From: RFTU01 sp032122355
GTDB lineage: Bacteria > Pseudomonadota > Gammaproteobacteria > Burkholderiales > Burkholderiaceae_C
Assembly (NCBI GenBank): GCA_032122355.1
Contig: JAUMCS010000033.1
Span: 10,511 to 74,510, forward strand
Length of the DNA: 64,000 nucleotides
Direction of reading: 5' to 3'
The notes under the pieces are model-generated. The model did not search any database, was not told where the DNA came from, and was given only the letters and a program-made list of their open reading frames with translations. Shown here in pieces: positions 1 through 8,484 of the stretch (the stretch's first letter is position 1; the number at the start of each line of letters is the position of its first letter). The position numbers were made by a program, and so were the translations under genes.

Positions 1-1158
1 AATACAACCGATGAACCCTTTAAAAACCCAACCAGCGAACCAATTGCAGCCTCAGTTGCAGCGAAATTAATTCCTTATGATCTTTTTTCTCCCGATAATC
101 GTGACCAAAATCGCGATAAAACAAAACCTCGCTCCCAAGTTTGGAAGCGATTTGGTGGCGTTCTTCGATTAGAAGCCGTACAAACCGATTATTTAGATAA
201 AAAAGTTTATGTCGGCGATGGAAAATACATCGATATGAAATTTTCTAGATATAAGAGTGGCAACGGAGCTATGTCCGATGAGGACTTCCAAAATCCATCC
301 TTAACTTGGAATTCACCTCATGTATTAATCGAGGTCCGGCCGCAGGCTATATCCAAAGAAAAAAATAAAACCTACGATGGTCTTGATCTTACTGAAAAGC
401 CTGAAATTAATGGCGATGATGAAGCTAAACTCGTCATGGCAAGCCCTCAGTTTATTTTTGTGGGTGCTAAAAATCCTGGTACCCGTGAATCCAACGCAGA
501 AACATCCGGTTACGATTGGTCAAAGACTACTCCTCTAGCTGAAGAGGCGCTCGGAGGAAATGTTGATACCATTCCCTCCGATTCAGATACAATTAATGAC
601 AATGTTTTCGGCGTTAAAGGCGCAAAGGATATTACCAAGTGCTGGAAGCATGCCATTCCCTCCAAACCCGAACCTGCGCCAGATACAGCCACAACAAAGT
701 CAATGAACTCTTTCTTTGGTATTTTAGGTGGTGAGGGCCTGATTAAAAACGGAGAGATTAAAAATGGTGTGGATGGATTAGAACTTTTCGGAAGCAAAGC
801 GCTGGTGCTGGGCTCGGGTGTTAAGCATAATTATGAAACTTGGCAAACCAGTTTATCTTTAACGCCTGATACCATCTCTGCCAAGTGTTTTGGTAATCCC
901 AAAAATCCCGCCGACAAAAGTAACGAAATTTCTTCGTTAGTCATGTCAGAATTACAAATGGATTTAAAAGTATTAAAAGATACAGTGATATCTCTGCAAA
1001 AAGATTTGATTGAATTAAAATCAAAGCAAATTATGCTTGTGGCAGAAAAAGAACTAACACTCAAATCGGCCTCTGCAGAATTTACTCTACAAGGTGGAAG
1101 GGTGGACTTAAAGGGTGATAATGTGAATTGGGCCGGCAAAAAATTACTACTCGGCTAG
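1..1158 (+). CDS. Large unknown protein, 3' part only (paralog of 30464-32104)
   Basis: The reading frame is open from base 1, so the 5' end lies outside the window; 385 residues are present. I do not recognise the family. It shares blocks with the 546-residue protein at 30464-32104: RSQVW-RF-GV--R-EAV near the start, an EIRP/EVRP block followed by MA-P and NPGT, a DN-F-V segment, a G-GILGG/GIIGG block and the motif ELFGS. The C-terminal 110 residues hold a heptad-like helical stretch (SELQMDLKVLKDTVISLQKD) followed by short beta-type repeats ending in NWAGKKLLLG. A coiled coil followed by a beta stem is seen in trimeric spike or needle proteins such as VgrG tips, so a secreted or tip-associated role is an inference only. 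It ends 11 bp from the 3' end of tRNA-Pro. Confidence 0.8.
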   Translation, partial: NTTDEPFKNPTSEPIAASVAAKLIPYDLFSPDNRDQNRDKTKPRSQVWKRFGGVLRLEAVQTDYLDKKVYVGDGKYIDMKFSRYKSGNGAMSDEDFQNPSLTWNSPHVLIEVRPQAISKEKNKTYDGLDLTEKPEINGDDEAKLVMASPQFIFVGAKNPGTRESNAETSGYDWSKTTPLAEEALGGNVDTIPSDSDTINDNVFGVKGAKDITKCWKHAIPSKPEPAPDTATTKSMNSFFGILGGEGLIKNGEIKNGVDGLELFGSKALVLGSGVKHNYETWQTSLSLTPDTISAKCFGNPKNPADKSNEISSLVMSELQMDLKVLKDTVISLQKDLIELKSKQIMLVAEKELTLKSASAEFTLQGGRVDLKGDNVNWAGKKLLLG

Positions 1159-1169
1159 TAATACTTAAC

Positions 1170-1246
1170 TGGTCGGGGTGAGAGGATTCGAACCTCCGGC
1201 CTCTACGTCCCGAACGTAGCGCTCTACCAGGCTAAGCTACACCCCG
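1170..1246 (-). tRNA. tRNA-Pro (anticodon CGG)
   Basis: On the minus strand this 77-nt segment folds as a full cloverleaf. The acceptor stem CGGGGTG pairs with CACCCCG, the anticodon stem CTACG/CGTAG encloses the loop TTCGGGA with anticodon CGG (proline), and the T arm carries GGTTCGAATCC. The 3' CCA is encoded. The 3' end points at the accessory-looking gene ending at 1158, the usual arrangement when a tRNA 3' end serves as an integration site, but no attachment repeat was seen in the window. Confidence 0.95.
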
Positions 1247-1281
1247 AATTCATGTTTGATTGTAACACCTTAGACACAGCC

Positions 1282-2697
1282 TTACTTTCCTATACAAAAA
1301 GAACTGAAAATCTCACCCAGCAATTCATCGGCCGATACCTGACCCGTAATTTCCCCTAAGGCTTGATGTGCCAGGCGCAACTCCTCAGCCAAAATATCTA
1401 AGGGCGCGCACGCTGCCAATAAACATTTCTGCGCCCGTGCCAAATGGCCGCGGCAGCACTCTAGCGCTTGTGTGTGGCGCGTACGCGCAATAAAAACACC
1501 CTCGGGTAATGCTTGCCAACCCACCGCCTGCAATAGCCCTGCACGCAAGGCCTCCAGCCCCTCGCCCGTTTTGGCCGACAAGCGCAATACCTGTGCATTT
1601 TGCGCCAAGGGTACTAGGTGCCGCGCACTTGCCCCATCATCGGCATCGCATTTGTTATGCAATTCCAGTACACGGCAGTGCGCCCCCGCATGGGCTAAAT
1701 ACGATGTTTGAATAGATTGCCAAATCTCGGCATCATCGGCCATAACTTGGACTTGTTCAGCACGCGCTAAATCACGCACCCATAACAAAGCATCGGCTTG
1801 TGCAATGGCTTGCCAACTGCGCTGAATACCAATGCGTTCCACTTCGTCACTGGCCTGCGCCGTATGGCGTAGGCCCGCCGTATCCACGACATGCAAGGGT
1901 ACACCTTGTAGATGCAAGGTTTGCTCAATTCGGTCACGTGTAGTACCTGCGATGGGTGTCACAATCGCTACATCCTGGCCCGCCAATGCGTTCAATAAAG
2001 AGCTTTTTCCTACGTTGGGCTGGCCAACAATCACCACGCGCAAACCTTCACGTAACAACACCCCTTGACGGGTTTGCAACAGCACGCGCGCTAACTGTGC
2101 GCACAAGCGGTTTAACTGCCCTTGGGCATCAGCACGCTGTAGAAAGTCGATGTCTTCCTCGGGGAAGTCCAAGGTAGCCTCTACCAACATACGCAAATGC
2201 AATATTTGCTCAGCCAGTGTTTGAATTTCCTTTGAAAACGCCCCCTGTAGTGATCGCGCCGCGGAGCGGGCTGCTGTGGTAGTGCTGGCATCAATCAAAT
2301 CACTCACGGCCTCAGCCTGCGCCAAATCCATTTTGTCGTTCAAAAAGGCGCGCTCAGTAAACTCGCCCGGGCGGGCTAAACGCGCCCCTGGTAAAGCATG
2401 TAAACAGCGCTCAAGCAATATCTGAAGCACCACTGGCCCACCATGGGCTTGCAGCTCTAAGACATCTTCACCGGTGTAGGAGTGAGGGGCCGGAAAATAC
2501 AAGGCCAAACCTCGATCAATGATTTCATGGTCAGCACCCAGAAAATTGAGCAATGTCGCCACTCTGGGCGTGAGCATTTGGCCGCAAACTGCCAATATCA
2601 GTGTCTGCAACTGCGCACCAGATACCCGAACGATGCCCACCGCACCACGGCCAGGTGCGGTAGCTATGGCTATGATCGGCTCAGCCGCCAACATCAT
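1282..2697 (-). CDS. mnmE: tRNA-uridine-5-carboxymethylaminomethyl GTPase MnmE
   Basis: The 471-residue product modifies the wobble uridine of certain tRNAs together with MnmG (19585-21621), adding the carboxymethylaminomethyl group in a GTP-dependent reaction. An N-terminal folate-binding domain (about residues 1-125, starting PIIAIATAPGRGAVGIVRVSG) is followed by a helical domain and an inserted G domain. The G domain shows the P loop GQPNVGKSS near residue 225, GTTRD, DTAG and NKCD. The protein ends in FCIGK, which contains the catalytic cysteine of the family. Length is normal. It lies just downstream of yidC (7 bp) in the classical rpmH-rnpA-yidD-yidC-mnmE order and is probably co-transcribed with it. 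Confidence 0.97.
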   Translation of the reverse strand: MMLAAEPIIAIATAPGRGAVGIVRVSGAQLQTLILAVCGQMLTPRVATLLNFLGADHEIIDRGLALYFPAPHSYTGEDVLELQAHGGPVVLQILLERCLHALPGARLARPGEFTERAFLNDKMDLAQAEAVSDLIDASTTTAARSAARSLQGAFSKEIQTLAEQILHLRMLVEATLDFPEEDIDFLQRADAQGQLNRLCAQLARVLLQTRQGVLLREGLRVVIVGQPNVGKSSLLNALAGQDVAIVTPIAGTTRDRIEQTLHLQGVPLHVVDTAGLRHTAQASDEVERIGIQRSWQAIAQADALLWVRDLARAEQVQVMADDAEIWQSIQTSYLAHAGAHCRVLELHNKCDADDGASARHLVPLAQNAQVLRLSAKTGEGLEALRAGLLQAVGWQALPEGVFIARTRHTQALECCRGHLARAQKCLLAACAPLDILAEELRLAHQALGEITGQVSADELLGEIFSSFCIGK

Positions 2698-2703
2698 GCC
2701 CGC

Positions 2704-4368
2704 TTATTTGAGCACACCCATTTGCCGATTGATGACCCACTGCTGCGCAATCGATAGCAAGTTATTGGTCAACCAGTACAGCACCAATCCCGCCGGGAAG
2801 AAGAAGAACATGAATGAAAAGACTAAGGGCATAATCCACATCATCTTAGCTTGCAAAGGATCAGCCGGTGCGGGGTTCAACCAGGTTTGGAACAGGGTCG
2901 ATATCGTCATGAGCAAGGGCAAAATATAATAGGGGTCATGGGCTGATAAATCGGTAATCCAACCCAACCATGGCGCATTGCGCATTTCTACGCTTGACAA
3001 TAATACCCAGTACAGCGCAATAAAAAAAGGCATTTGCACCAACATTGGCAAACAGCCCCCCAAGGGATTCACCTTTTCTTCGCGGTAAATACGCATCATT
3101 TCTTGCTGCATTTGGCGCGGGTTGTCTTTTAGGCGCTCACGCATTTCCATGATACGTGGGGTCACGGTTTTCATCTTGGCCATGCTGCGATAAGCGCGCG
3201 CATTTAAACTGAAAAAAGCCGCTTTAAGCAACACCACCAATAACACAATCGACCAACCCCAATTGCCTATCCACTCGTAAAGCTTGGATAGCAACCAAAA
3301 CAAAGGTTTAGCCAGCATCGTAAACCAACCGTAGTCTTTCACCAGCTCTAAGCCTGGGGCTAATGCAGCGAGTTTATTTTCCTCCTGCGGGCCCGCAAAC
3401 AAAATGGCTTCATGTTGAGCACTCGCGCCAGGGGCTAGATCACCCAAAGAAAATACGGTGGCAATAGCATATAAATTATCACTGACCTTAGTGGTACGGA
3501 ATTCACGCGGCTGTGATGCAGGCACTATCCAAGCAGAGGCAAAATAATGCTGAATCATGGCTATCCAACCGTCGTCGGCTTTGTTTTGATGCTCGGCCTG
3601 ACCCTTTTCAATTTTCTTGAAATCAAGCTTCTGAAACTTCTTGACATCGGTATACATAGCCGGTCCCGTGAAGGTGAAGTAAAAGCTCGATTCTCCTGGG
3701 GGCGGATTACCATCACGCACCAACTGTAAATACAACTGAGGCTGTAACAACGTATTACCACGGTTCAGCACTTCATGATTCACTGCAATGGTGTATTGAC
3801 CCCTTGTGAAAGTATAGGTTTTCGCCCATTGAATGGGGTTTTCTTCCGGCGTTTCAAAGCGAATTTGCAAGGTATCATGGCCGTCAGCTAAGGTGCGGGT
3901 ACCGTCAACCAAACGCAAGTGAGTAAAATGGTTCGGCAAGCTCACACTCGGCTGCTGCGTGATTAAACCGGTTTGCGCCAAATAAACGCGCTCGGCACTG
4001 CGGTCAAATAACACCACATTTTGTTCATGATTTTGATTGTCCTGGTAAGCCAAAAGTTCTAGCTTTTGTAAATCACCGCCTTGTGTTGAGAAAGTGGCTT
4101 TCACCACATCGGTAGTAATGGTTACCAATTCAGAAGCCTGCGCCTGAGGCATAGCCGCAGGTACCACACTGGTGCCAGTGCTCAAGGCGGTACTGGCAGC
4201 GGGTACAGCTTGGCTTACGCTCACATCTTTAGTACCAGCTACACTCGCAGAAGGTGTGGGTACACCTAATAGTGAGGGTTGTCCGTTATGGCGCTGCCAT
4301 GAATCCCACAACAAAAGTAGCGAAAGGGTAAAAACCACCCACAAAAGGGTACGTCGTATTTCATTCAT
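2704..4368 (-). CDS. yidC: Membrane protein insertase YidC
   Basis: A 554-residue inner-membrane insertase that places membrane proteins in the bilayer, alone or with SecYEG. An N-terminal transmembrane segment (RTLLWVVFTLSLLLLWDSW) is followed by a large periplasmic beta domain (about residues 60-340). The conserved C-terminal core has five membrane segments, including WGWSIVLLVVLLKAAFF with the hydrophilic-groove arginine region just after it, and PLGGCLPMLVQMPFFIALYW. Length and architecture match the Gram-negative YidC type. The start codon overlaps the stop of yidD by 4 bp, so the two are probably translationally coupled. Confidence 0.97.
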   Translation of the reverse strand: MNEIRRTLLWVVFTLSLLLLWDSWQRHNGQPSLLGVPTPSASVAGTKDVSVSQAVPAASTALSTGTSVVPAAMPQAQASELVTITTDVVKATFSTQGGDLQKLELLAYQDNQNHEQNVVLFDRSAERVYLAQTGLITQQPSVSLPNHFTHLRLVDGTRTLADGHDTLQIRFETPEENPIQWAKTYTFTRGQYTIAVNHEVLNRGNTLLQPQLYLQLVRDGNPPPGESSFYFTFTGPAMYTDVKKFQKLDFKKIEKGQAEHQNKADDGWIAMIQHYFASAWIVPASQPREFRTTKVSDNLYAIATVFSLGDLAPGASAQHEAILFAGPQEENKLAALAPGLELVKDYGWFTMLAKPLFWLLSKLYEWIGNWGWSIVLLVVLLKAAFFSLNARAYRSMAKMKTVTPRIMEMRERLKDNPRQMQQEMMRIYREEKVNPLGGCLPMLVQMPFFIALYWVLLSSVEMRNAPWLGWITDLSAHDPYYILPLLMTISTLFQTWLNPAPADPLQAKMMWIMPLVFSFMFFFFPAGLVLYWLTNNLLSIAQQWVINRQMGVLK

Positions 4369-4643
4369 GATGTTGACTTGTTTGAGGATAAAGAAGAACC
4401 TGTGACTTCAGGAACGGGATCATAGCCACCAGGGCAACCAGGATGACAACGCATGAGCCGCTTTGCCGACAAAACCAAACCGCGCCGAGATCCGTGCTTA
4501 TCTATGGCTTCCAGGGCATAAGCTGAACAGCTGGGCATAAAACGACAATTTGTACTCAATAGAGGGCTGATAAACCAACGGTACAAATAAATAGGGGCCT
4601 TTAAACCCGACACCCATAACCATGACCATGGCTGAAGTTTCAT
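4365..4643 (-). CDS. yidD: Membrane protein insertion efficiency factor YidD
   Basis: A 92-residue protein of the YidD family (DUF37), which assists insertion of membrane proteins at the inner face of the inner membrane. It shows the family core RWFISPL, then CRFMPSCSAYALEAIDKHG and RLMRCHPGCPGGYDPVP with the conserved cysteines. The N-terminal amphipathic/hydrophobic stretch is also typical. The stop overlaps the start of yidC and the gene begins 6 bp after the rnpA stop, so it sits inside the rpmH-to-mnmE operon. Confidence 0.95.
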   Translation of the reverse strand: MKLQPWSWLWVSGLKAPIYLYRWFISPLLSTNCRFMPSCSAYALEAIDKHGSRRGLVLSAKRLMRCHPGCPGGYDPVPEVTGSSLSSNKSTS

Positions 4644-4649
4644 GAGTGG

Positions 4650-5222
4650 CTAAACCAGAGACTGAAATAAATTCTGCAATTCAGCTCTTAACCGAGCACG
4701 CAGAGCCGAGGATGCTGCACTCGGATACTGCTGTAGGTCAAAACCTGCCCGCATACGCACCACCCATGCTCCGGAGCCATGCCCCGATTGGTTCAACCCA
4801 GAAGATTGAATGTAGGCTTGAAAAGTCGCTCGAATTTGTCTTTTAATCAAGCTACGAGTAACAGCCCTTCGAGCAAACCGTTTAGGCACCACCAAACCCA
4901 AATACAACTGACAAGCTTGTAATTGCGAAATAACTCCAGGCTTATACCCAATCCCATCAACAATGTTATCCACAGACTTGGCGTGATAGTTGAGATCGAG
5001 CGTGGATAACTCTGCTTCAGGGGCGTTTTGCAACTCATTCCTGCTGCAAATAGGGTCAGGTAAAAAATGAATGGCAAAATAGCGCGTTGTGACACAAGGG
5101 CGCAACGCCAAAACGCGCTGAAAAACTTTGGAGCTTTGAATGCTATAGTAATTCAGTCCTGGGATTTTCAGAGCTGCATTTACTAGCGGTTTATCAGCTT
5201 GTTGGTCTAATGATGGCAGCAA
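4650..5222 (-). CDS. rnpA: Ribonuclease P protein component RnpA, with a long insertion
   Basis: Protein subunit of RNase P, which removes 5' leaders from pre-tRNA. At 190 residues it is longer than the usual 110-140. The first half of the fold (SSKVFQRVLAL...RYFAIHFL) and the RNR-type signature region (LGLVVPKRFARRAVTRSLIKRQIR, residues about 108-131) are separated by about 50 poorly conserved residues (about 56-105). Long insertions here occur in some Burkholderiales. Two DnaA-box-like sequences lie within the insertion-coding DNA (4966-4974 and 5001-5009). The ATG at 5222 is the chosen start; a TTG/GTG start nearby cannot be ruled out. Expression is likely coupled to rpmH, 52 bp upstream. 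Confidence 0.9.
   Translation of the reverse strand: MLPSLDQQADKPLVNAALKIPGLNYYSIQSSKVFQRVLALRPCVTTRYFAIHFLPDPICSRNELQNAPEAELSTLDLNYHAKSVDNIVDGIGYKPGVISQLQACQLYLGLVVPKRFARRAVTRSLIKRQIRATFQAYIQSSGLNQSGHGSGAWVVRMRAGFDLQQYPSAASSALRARLRAELQNLFQSLV
4966..4974 (+). promoter_or_regulatory. DnaA box TTATCCACA inside rnpA
   Basis: Perfect 9-mer TTATCCACA. A near-perfect second box (CGTGGATAA, that is TTATCCACG on the minus strand) lies at 5001-5009. Both fall in the DNA that codes for the variable RnpA insertion, about 650-700 bp from the dnaA start. Whether they take part in the origin is inference. Confidence 0.5.
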
Positions 5223-5274
5223 AAAGTTCTCTTACTGCTGATTCAGGGCCAAGGGTGAAACAAAAAAGCCGCAG

Positions 5275-5409
5275 TTAAACCGCCAAACGCTTACGGCCTT
5301 TGGCTCTGCGCGCATTGATTACAGCACGCCCACCTCGAGTTTTCATACGCACCAAAAAGCCATGGGTGCGAGCGCGACGGGTTTTAGAAGGTTGATAAGT
5401 ACGTTTCAT
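5275..5409 (-). CDS. rpmH: 50S ribosomal protein L34
   Basis: A 44-residue, very basic protein beginning MKRTYQPSKTRRARTHGF and ending GRKRLAV, which is the full-length L34 sequence pattern. L34 binds 23S rRNA in the large subunit. It heads the rpmH-rnpA-yidD-yidC-mnmE operon and diverges from dnaA across the probable origin. The ATG is at 5407-5409 on the minus strand. Confidence 0.97.
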   Translation of the reverse strand: MKRTYQPSKTRRARTHGFLVRMKTRGGRAVINARRAKGRKRLAV

Positions 5410-5683
5410 CTTGATGCCTTGTGAAAAAAAGTTATTTATCGGGATTAACCCTCTATTAAACCAAAAAAATAGACTTCGGTCAAACTTTTTTCCTTTCTTT
5501 TTCAGCTCTTTTCAGCCCCGCTCAGCCCTTTCCAGACATTCAATAGCTACAAAAATAGTATGGCTGTTGACAGAAAACAAGTCTGTTGTCAAGAAATTTT
5601 TACTTTTTTTCTGTGGATAACCTGAGTTTAAAAACGCCATTTTTCCTTAAAATGGCTTGCCTAACCAACGACTTTTCCACAAC
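5410..5683. other. Probable oriC / divergent rpmH-dnaA control region
   Basis: A 274-bp AT-rich intergenic stretch between divergent rpmH and dnaA, with long A and T runs. It contains a perfect DnaA box on the minus strand (TGTGGATAA, 5612-5620) and a variant TTTTCCACA at 5673-5681 just before the dnaA start. A TTGACA element is at 5567-5572, forming an inverted repeat with TGTCAA, and could be a -35 for dnaA. Gene strand polarity (leftward before, rightward after) fits bidirectional replication starting here. More boxes occur at 4966, 5001 and in the dnaA-dnaN gap, so the exact origin is uncertain. Confidence 0.6.
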
Positions 5684-7108
5684 ATGACCGAACTATGGCA
5701 GCGCTGCCTTGAACGTTTAGCAGCGGATATTCCTGAACAACAATTTAATACTTGGTTGCGCCCATTGGCACCGGCCGATGTGTTTGATGACCCCAGTGCA
5801 GGTATCAAGGTCAATCTTCAAGTGCCCAATCGTTTTAAACTGGATTGGATACGTTCTCAATATGCTTCACGCATCGAACAAACCCTGGCTGAACTTACAC
5901 AAAAACCCGTGCGTTTTGATCTCACCATCGGCACAACTAAACCCATCCCCAGTCCTGCTTTTCATGCTAGCGTAGTGCCTCAACAACCGGCATCGATCGC
6001 AGAAAGTCTGCCATCGGGTTTATCAGCGACAGCCACGTCGGCACCGGCCTCCGCTTTTCCTTCATCCGCTATCAATGGCTCTAAAAGCACCCACAAACTC
6101 AATGTGGCCCTCACTTTTGATTCTTTGGTTGCTGGCCGATCTAATCAAATGGCGCGTACCGCTGCGCTGCACGTGGCTGGTGCGCCGGGTGTTTCCTACA
6201 ATCCACTTTTTATCTATGGTGGGGTGGGCTTAGGTAAAACGCATTTAATTCATGCCGTGGGCAATGCACTTTTGCAAGATAAACCGCATGCGCGCATTTT
6301 ATATTTGCACGCCGAACAATTCATCTCTGATGTCGTCAAAAACTATCAGCGCAAAACCTTCGATGAGCTCAAAAACAAATACCATTCGCTCGATTTGCTT
6401 TTGATTGATGATGTTCAGTTCTTTGCCGGTAAAGAAAGAACACAGCAAGAATTTTTCAATACCTTTGAAGCCTTACTGGCGAAAAAAGCCCACATCATCA
6501 TGACCAGCGACACCTACCCCAAAGGTTTGGTTGATATTGATGAACGATTAACCAGTCGGCTTGATGCGGGCTTAACGGTTGCCATTGAGCCGCCTGAATT
6601 AGAAATGCGTGTGGCCATCTTGATTCGCAAATCATTGGCCGAAGGCACCACCATGCCGGAAGATGTGGCCTTTTTCATTGCTAAGAATGTTCGCGCGAAT
6701 GTTCGTGAATTAGAGGGTGCCCTACGCAAGGTATTGGCCTATGCACGGTTCTCGCACAAAGACATCAGCATTACCCTAGCGCGCGAGGCGTTAAAAGACT
6801 TACTATCCATCCAGAATCGTCAAATTTCAGTTGAAAATATCCAAAAAACCGTAGCCGACTACTTCAAAATCAAAGTAGCGGATATGTATTCGAAAAAGCG
6901 CCCGGCCTCGATTGCTTTCCCTCGTCAAATAGCGATGTACCTCGCCAAAGAAATGACACAAAAGAGCTTTCCGGAAATTGGCGATAGCTTTGGAGGACGC
7001 GACCACACCACAGTGATGCACGCCGTTCGGAAAATTGCCAGTGATCGCCAAAAAGATACCGAGTTGAATCAAAAATTGCACATACTCGAACAAACTCTCA
7101 AAGGCTAA
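5684..7108 (+). CDS. dnaA: Chromosomal replication initiator DnaA
   Basis: A 474-residue AAA+ initiator that binds DnaA boxes and melts oriC. Domain I begins MTELWQRCLERL and includes the oligomerisation segment FNTWLRPL. A Pro/Ser/Ala-rich linker follows (about 100-140), then the AAA+ domain with Walker A GGVGLGKTHL, Walker B LLLIDDVQFFAGK, and domain IV with the DNA-binding signature GGRDHTTVMHAVRKI. The ATG at 5684 was preferred over an in-frame TTG at 5657 because domain I of the family starts at this methionine. A perfect DnaA box at 5612-5620 suggests autoregulation. Confidence 0.98.
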   Translation: MTELWQRCLERLAADIPEQQFNTWLRPLAPADVFDDPSAGIKVNLQVPNRFKLDWIRSQYASRIEQTLAELTQKPVRFDLTIGTTKPIPSPAFHASVVPQQPASIAESLPSGLSATATSAPASAFPSSAINGSKSTHKLNVALTFDSLVAGRSNQMARTAALHVAGAPGVSYNPLFIYGGVGLGKTHLIHAVGNALLQDKPHARILYLHAEQFISDVVKNYQRKTFDELKNKYHSLDLLLIDDVQFFAGKERTQQEFFNTFEALLAKKAHIIMTSDTYPKGLVDIDERLTSRLDAGLTVAIEPPELEMRVAILIRKSLAEGTTMPEDVAFFIAKNVRANVRELEGALRKVLAYARFSHKDISITLAREALKDLLSIQNRQISVENIQKTVADYFKIKVADMYSKKRPASIAFPRQIAMYLAKEMTQKSFPEIGDSFGGRDHTTVMHAVRKIASDRQKDTELNQKLHILEQTLKG

Positions 7109-7338
7109 AGCAGGTACGATGAGGGTGTGGAGAAGTTGTCGATAGCCATGGAATAACCTTCGTTCTATCCACAAGGACTCTAAAATCTGAACTTTTGTTA
7201 TGACTTCATCCCGAACTTAAACAACGATGCGTTCACATCTTTTTTAAACACCTAACTGACTGTTTAAAATCATCATTTCTGACTTATCCCCAAATAAATT
7301 CGCCTCTACTAATCCTACCAAAGAGAAAGAATGTTTAT
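7109..7338. promoter_or_regulatory. dnaA-dnaN intergenic region with DnaA-box variants
   Basis: A 230-bp AT-rich spacer with three DnaA-box-like 9-mers: TGTGGAGAA (7126-7134, minus), CTATCCACA (7165-7173) and TTATCCCCA (7284-7292). It may be part of the origin or a DnaA-responsive promoter for dnaN-gyrB. No terminator is evident. Confidence 0.4.
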
Positions 7339-8460
7339 ATGAACATCATTCAAGCGCCACAACTCCAAATTTTTAATGCCCTGCAATCGGTTTCTGGGAT
7401 TGTTGAAAAACGGCATACCATTCCTATCTTGGCTAATGTACTGATCCGTAAATCGGGCGAGTTAACTGAACTAATTTCTTCGGATAAAGAATTACAACTC
7501 CTTACACGTTTGGCATTAGGCGGTGAGGATGAGCCTATGCGCACTACCGTGAACACGCGCAAATTAACCGATATTTTGCGTACTTTGCCATCCGAGCAAA
7601 TGATTACCTTTAGTATCCAAAGCCAAAAAGTGGTGGTCAAGGGTGGTAAAAGTCGGTTCACCCTTCAAACCTTATCCGCAGAAGATTTCCCTCTTATCGA
7701 AGAAGCCAAGGATTTTGGTCCGACCCTCACGGTATTGCAGAAAACGTTTAAAAATCTTATACAGCAGGTTCAATTTGCTATGGCGGTAAATGACATTCGG
7801 TATTACTTGAATGGCGTTCTCCTGGAAACAGACGGGACTTGGTTGAAAATGGTTGCTACTGATGGCCACCGTATGGCTTATGCTCAAGTTGCATTAGAGG
7901 GTGATCTACCTAAGCAACAAGTGATACTGCCGCGGAAAACAGTGTTAGAGTTGCAGCGTTTACTCAAAGACAGTAAAGACGAAAGCGAAGATGAAACCAT
8001 CCGTTTGAGTTTTTCTCCTAATCAGGCGCGATTTGAATTTTCCAATATGGAATTTGTGAGTAAGTTGATTGAGGGTAAGTTCCCTGACTACAACCGCGTT
8101 TTGCCCGCAAGTTATGCAAATACAGTGGTTCTCGATAGGTTGAGCCTTTTGGCCAGTTTGCAGCGGGCAGCTATTTTGACTGCAGAGAAATTCAAGTGTG
8201 TGCGGGTGATGCTAGAGCCCGGTTTGATGAAGTTAGATGCCGTGAATGATGAACAGGAAGAAGCGACAGAGGAGCAGGAAATTGATTATGGTGGACCCAA
8301 AATTGAATTGGGTTTCAATGTCAGCTATTTACTCGATGCATTTTCAGGGATGACACAAAACAGCATAGAGATGGGTTTCCAGGATTCCAATGCGGGTGTC
8401 TTGTTCACCATACCCAACCACACTGATTTCAAGTATGTGGTGATGCCCATGCGTGGCTAA
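7339..8460 (+). CDS. dnaN: DNA polymerase III beta sliding clamp
   Basis: A 373-residue clamp protein that forms a ring dimer around DNA and tethers polymerase III and other partners. Three repeated clamp domains are present; recognisable blocks are ANVLIR near the start, MVATDGHRMAYAQ (about residues 172-185), EGKFPDYNRVLP and the C-terminal TDFKYVVMPMRG that lines the partner-binding pocket. Length is close to the family norm of 366-370, with a small acidic insertion (NDEQEEATEEQE). It is 24 bp upstream of gyrB and presumably co-transcribed with it. Confidence 0.98.
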   Translation: MNIIQAPQLQIFNALQSVSGIVEKRHTIPILANVLIRKSGELTELISSDKELQLLTRLALGGEDEPMRTTVNTRKLTDILRTLPSEQMITFSIQSQKVVVKGGKSRFTLQTLSAEDFPLIEEAKDFGPTLTVLQKTFKNLIQQVQFAMAVNDIRYYLNGVLLETDGTWLKMVATDGHRMAYAQVALEGDLPKQQVILPRKTVLELQRLLKDSKDESEDETIRLSFSPNQARFEFSNMEFVSKLIEGKFPDYNRVLPASYANTVVLDRLSLLASLQRAAILTAEKFKCVRVMLEPGLMKLDAVNDEQEEATEEQEIDYGGPKIELGFNVSYLLDAFSGMTQNSIEMGFQDSNAGVLFTIPNHTDFKYVVMPMRG

Positions 8461-8484
8461 TTTTCAAGGTAAAGAAAGTATTTT

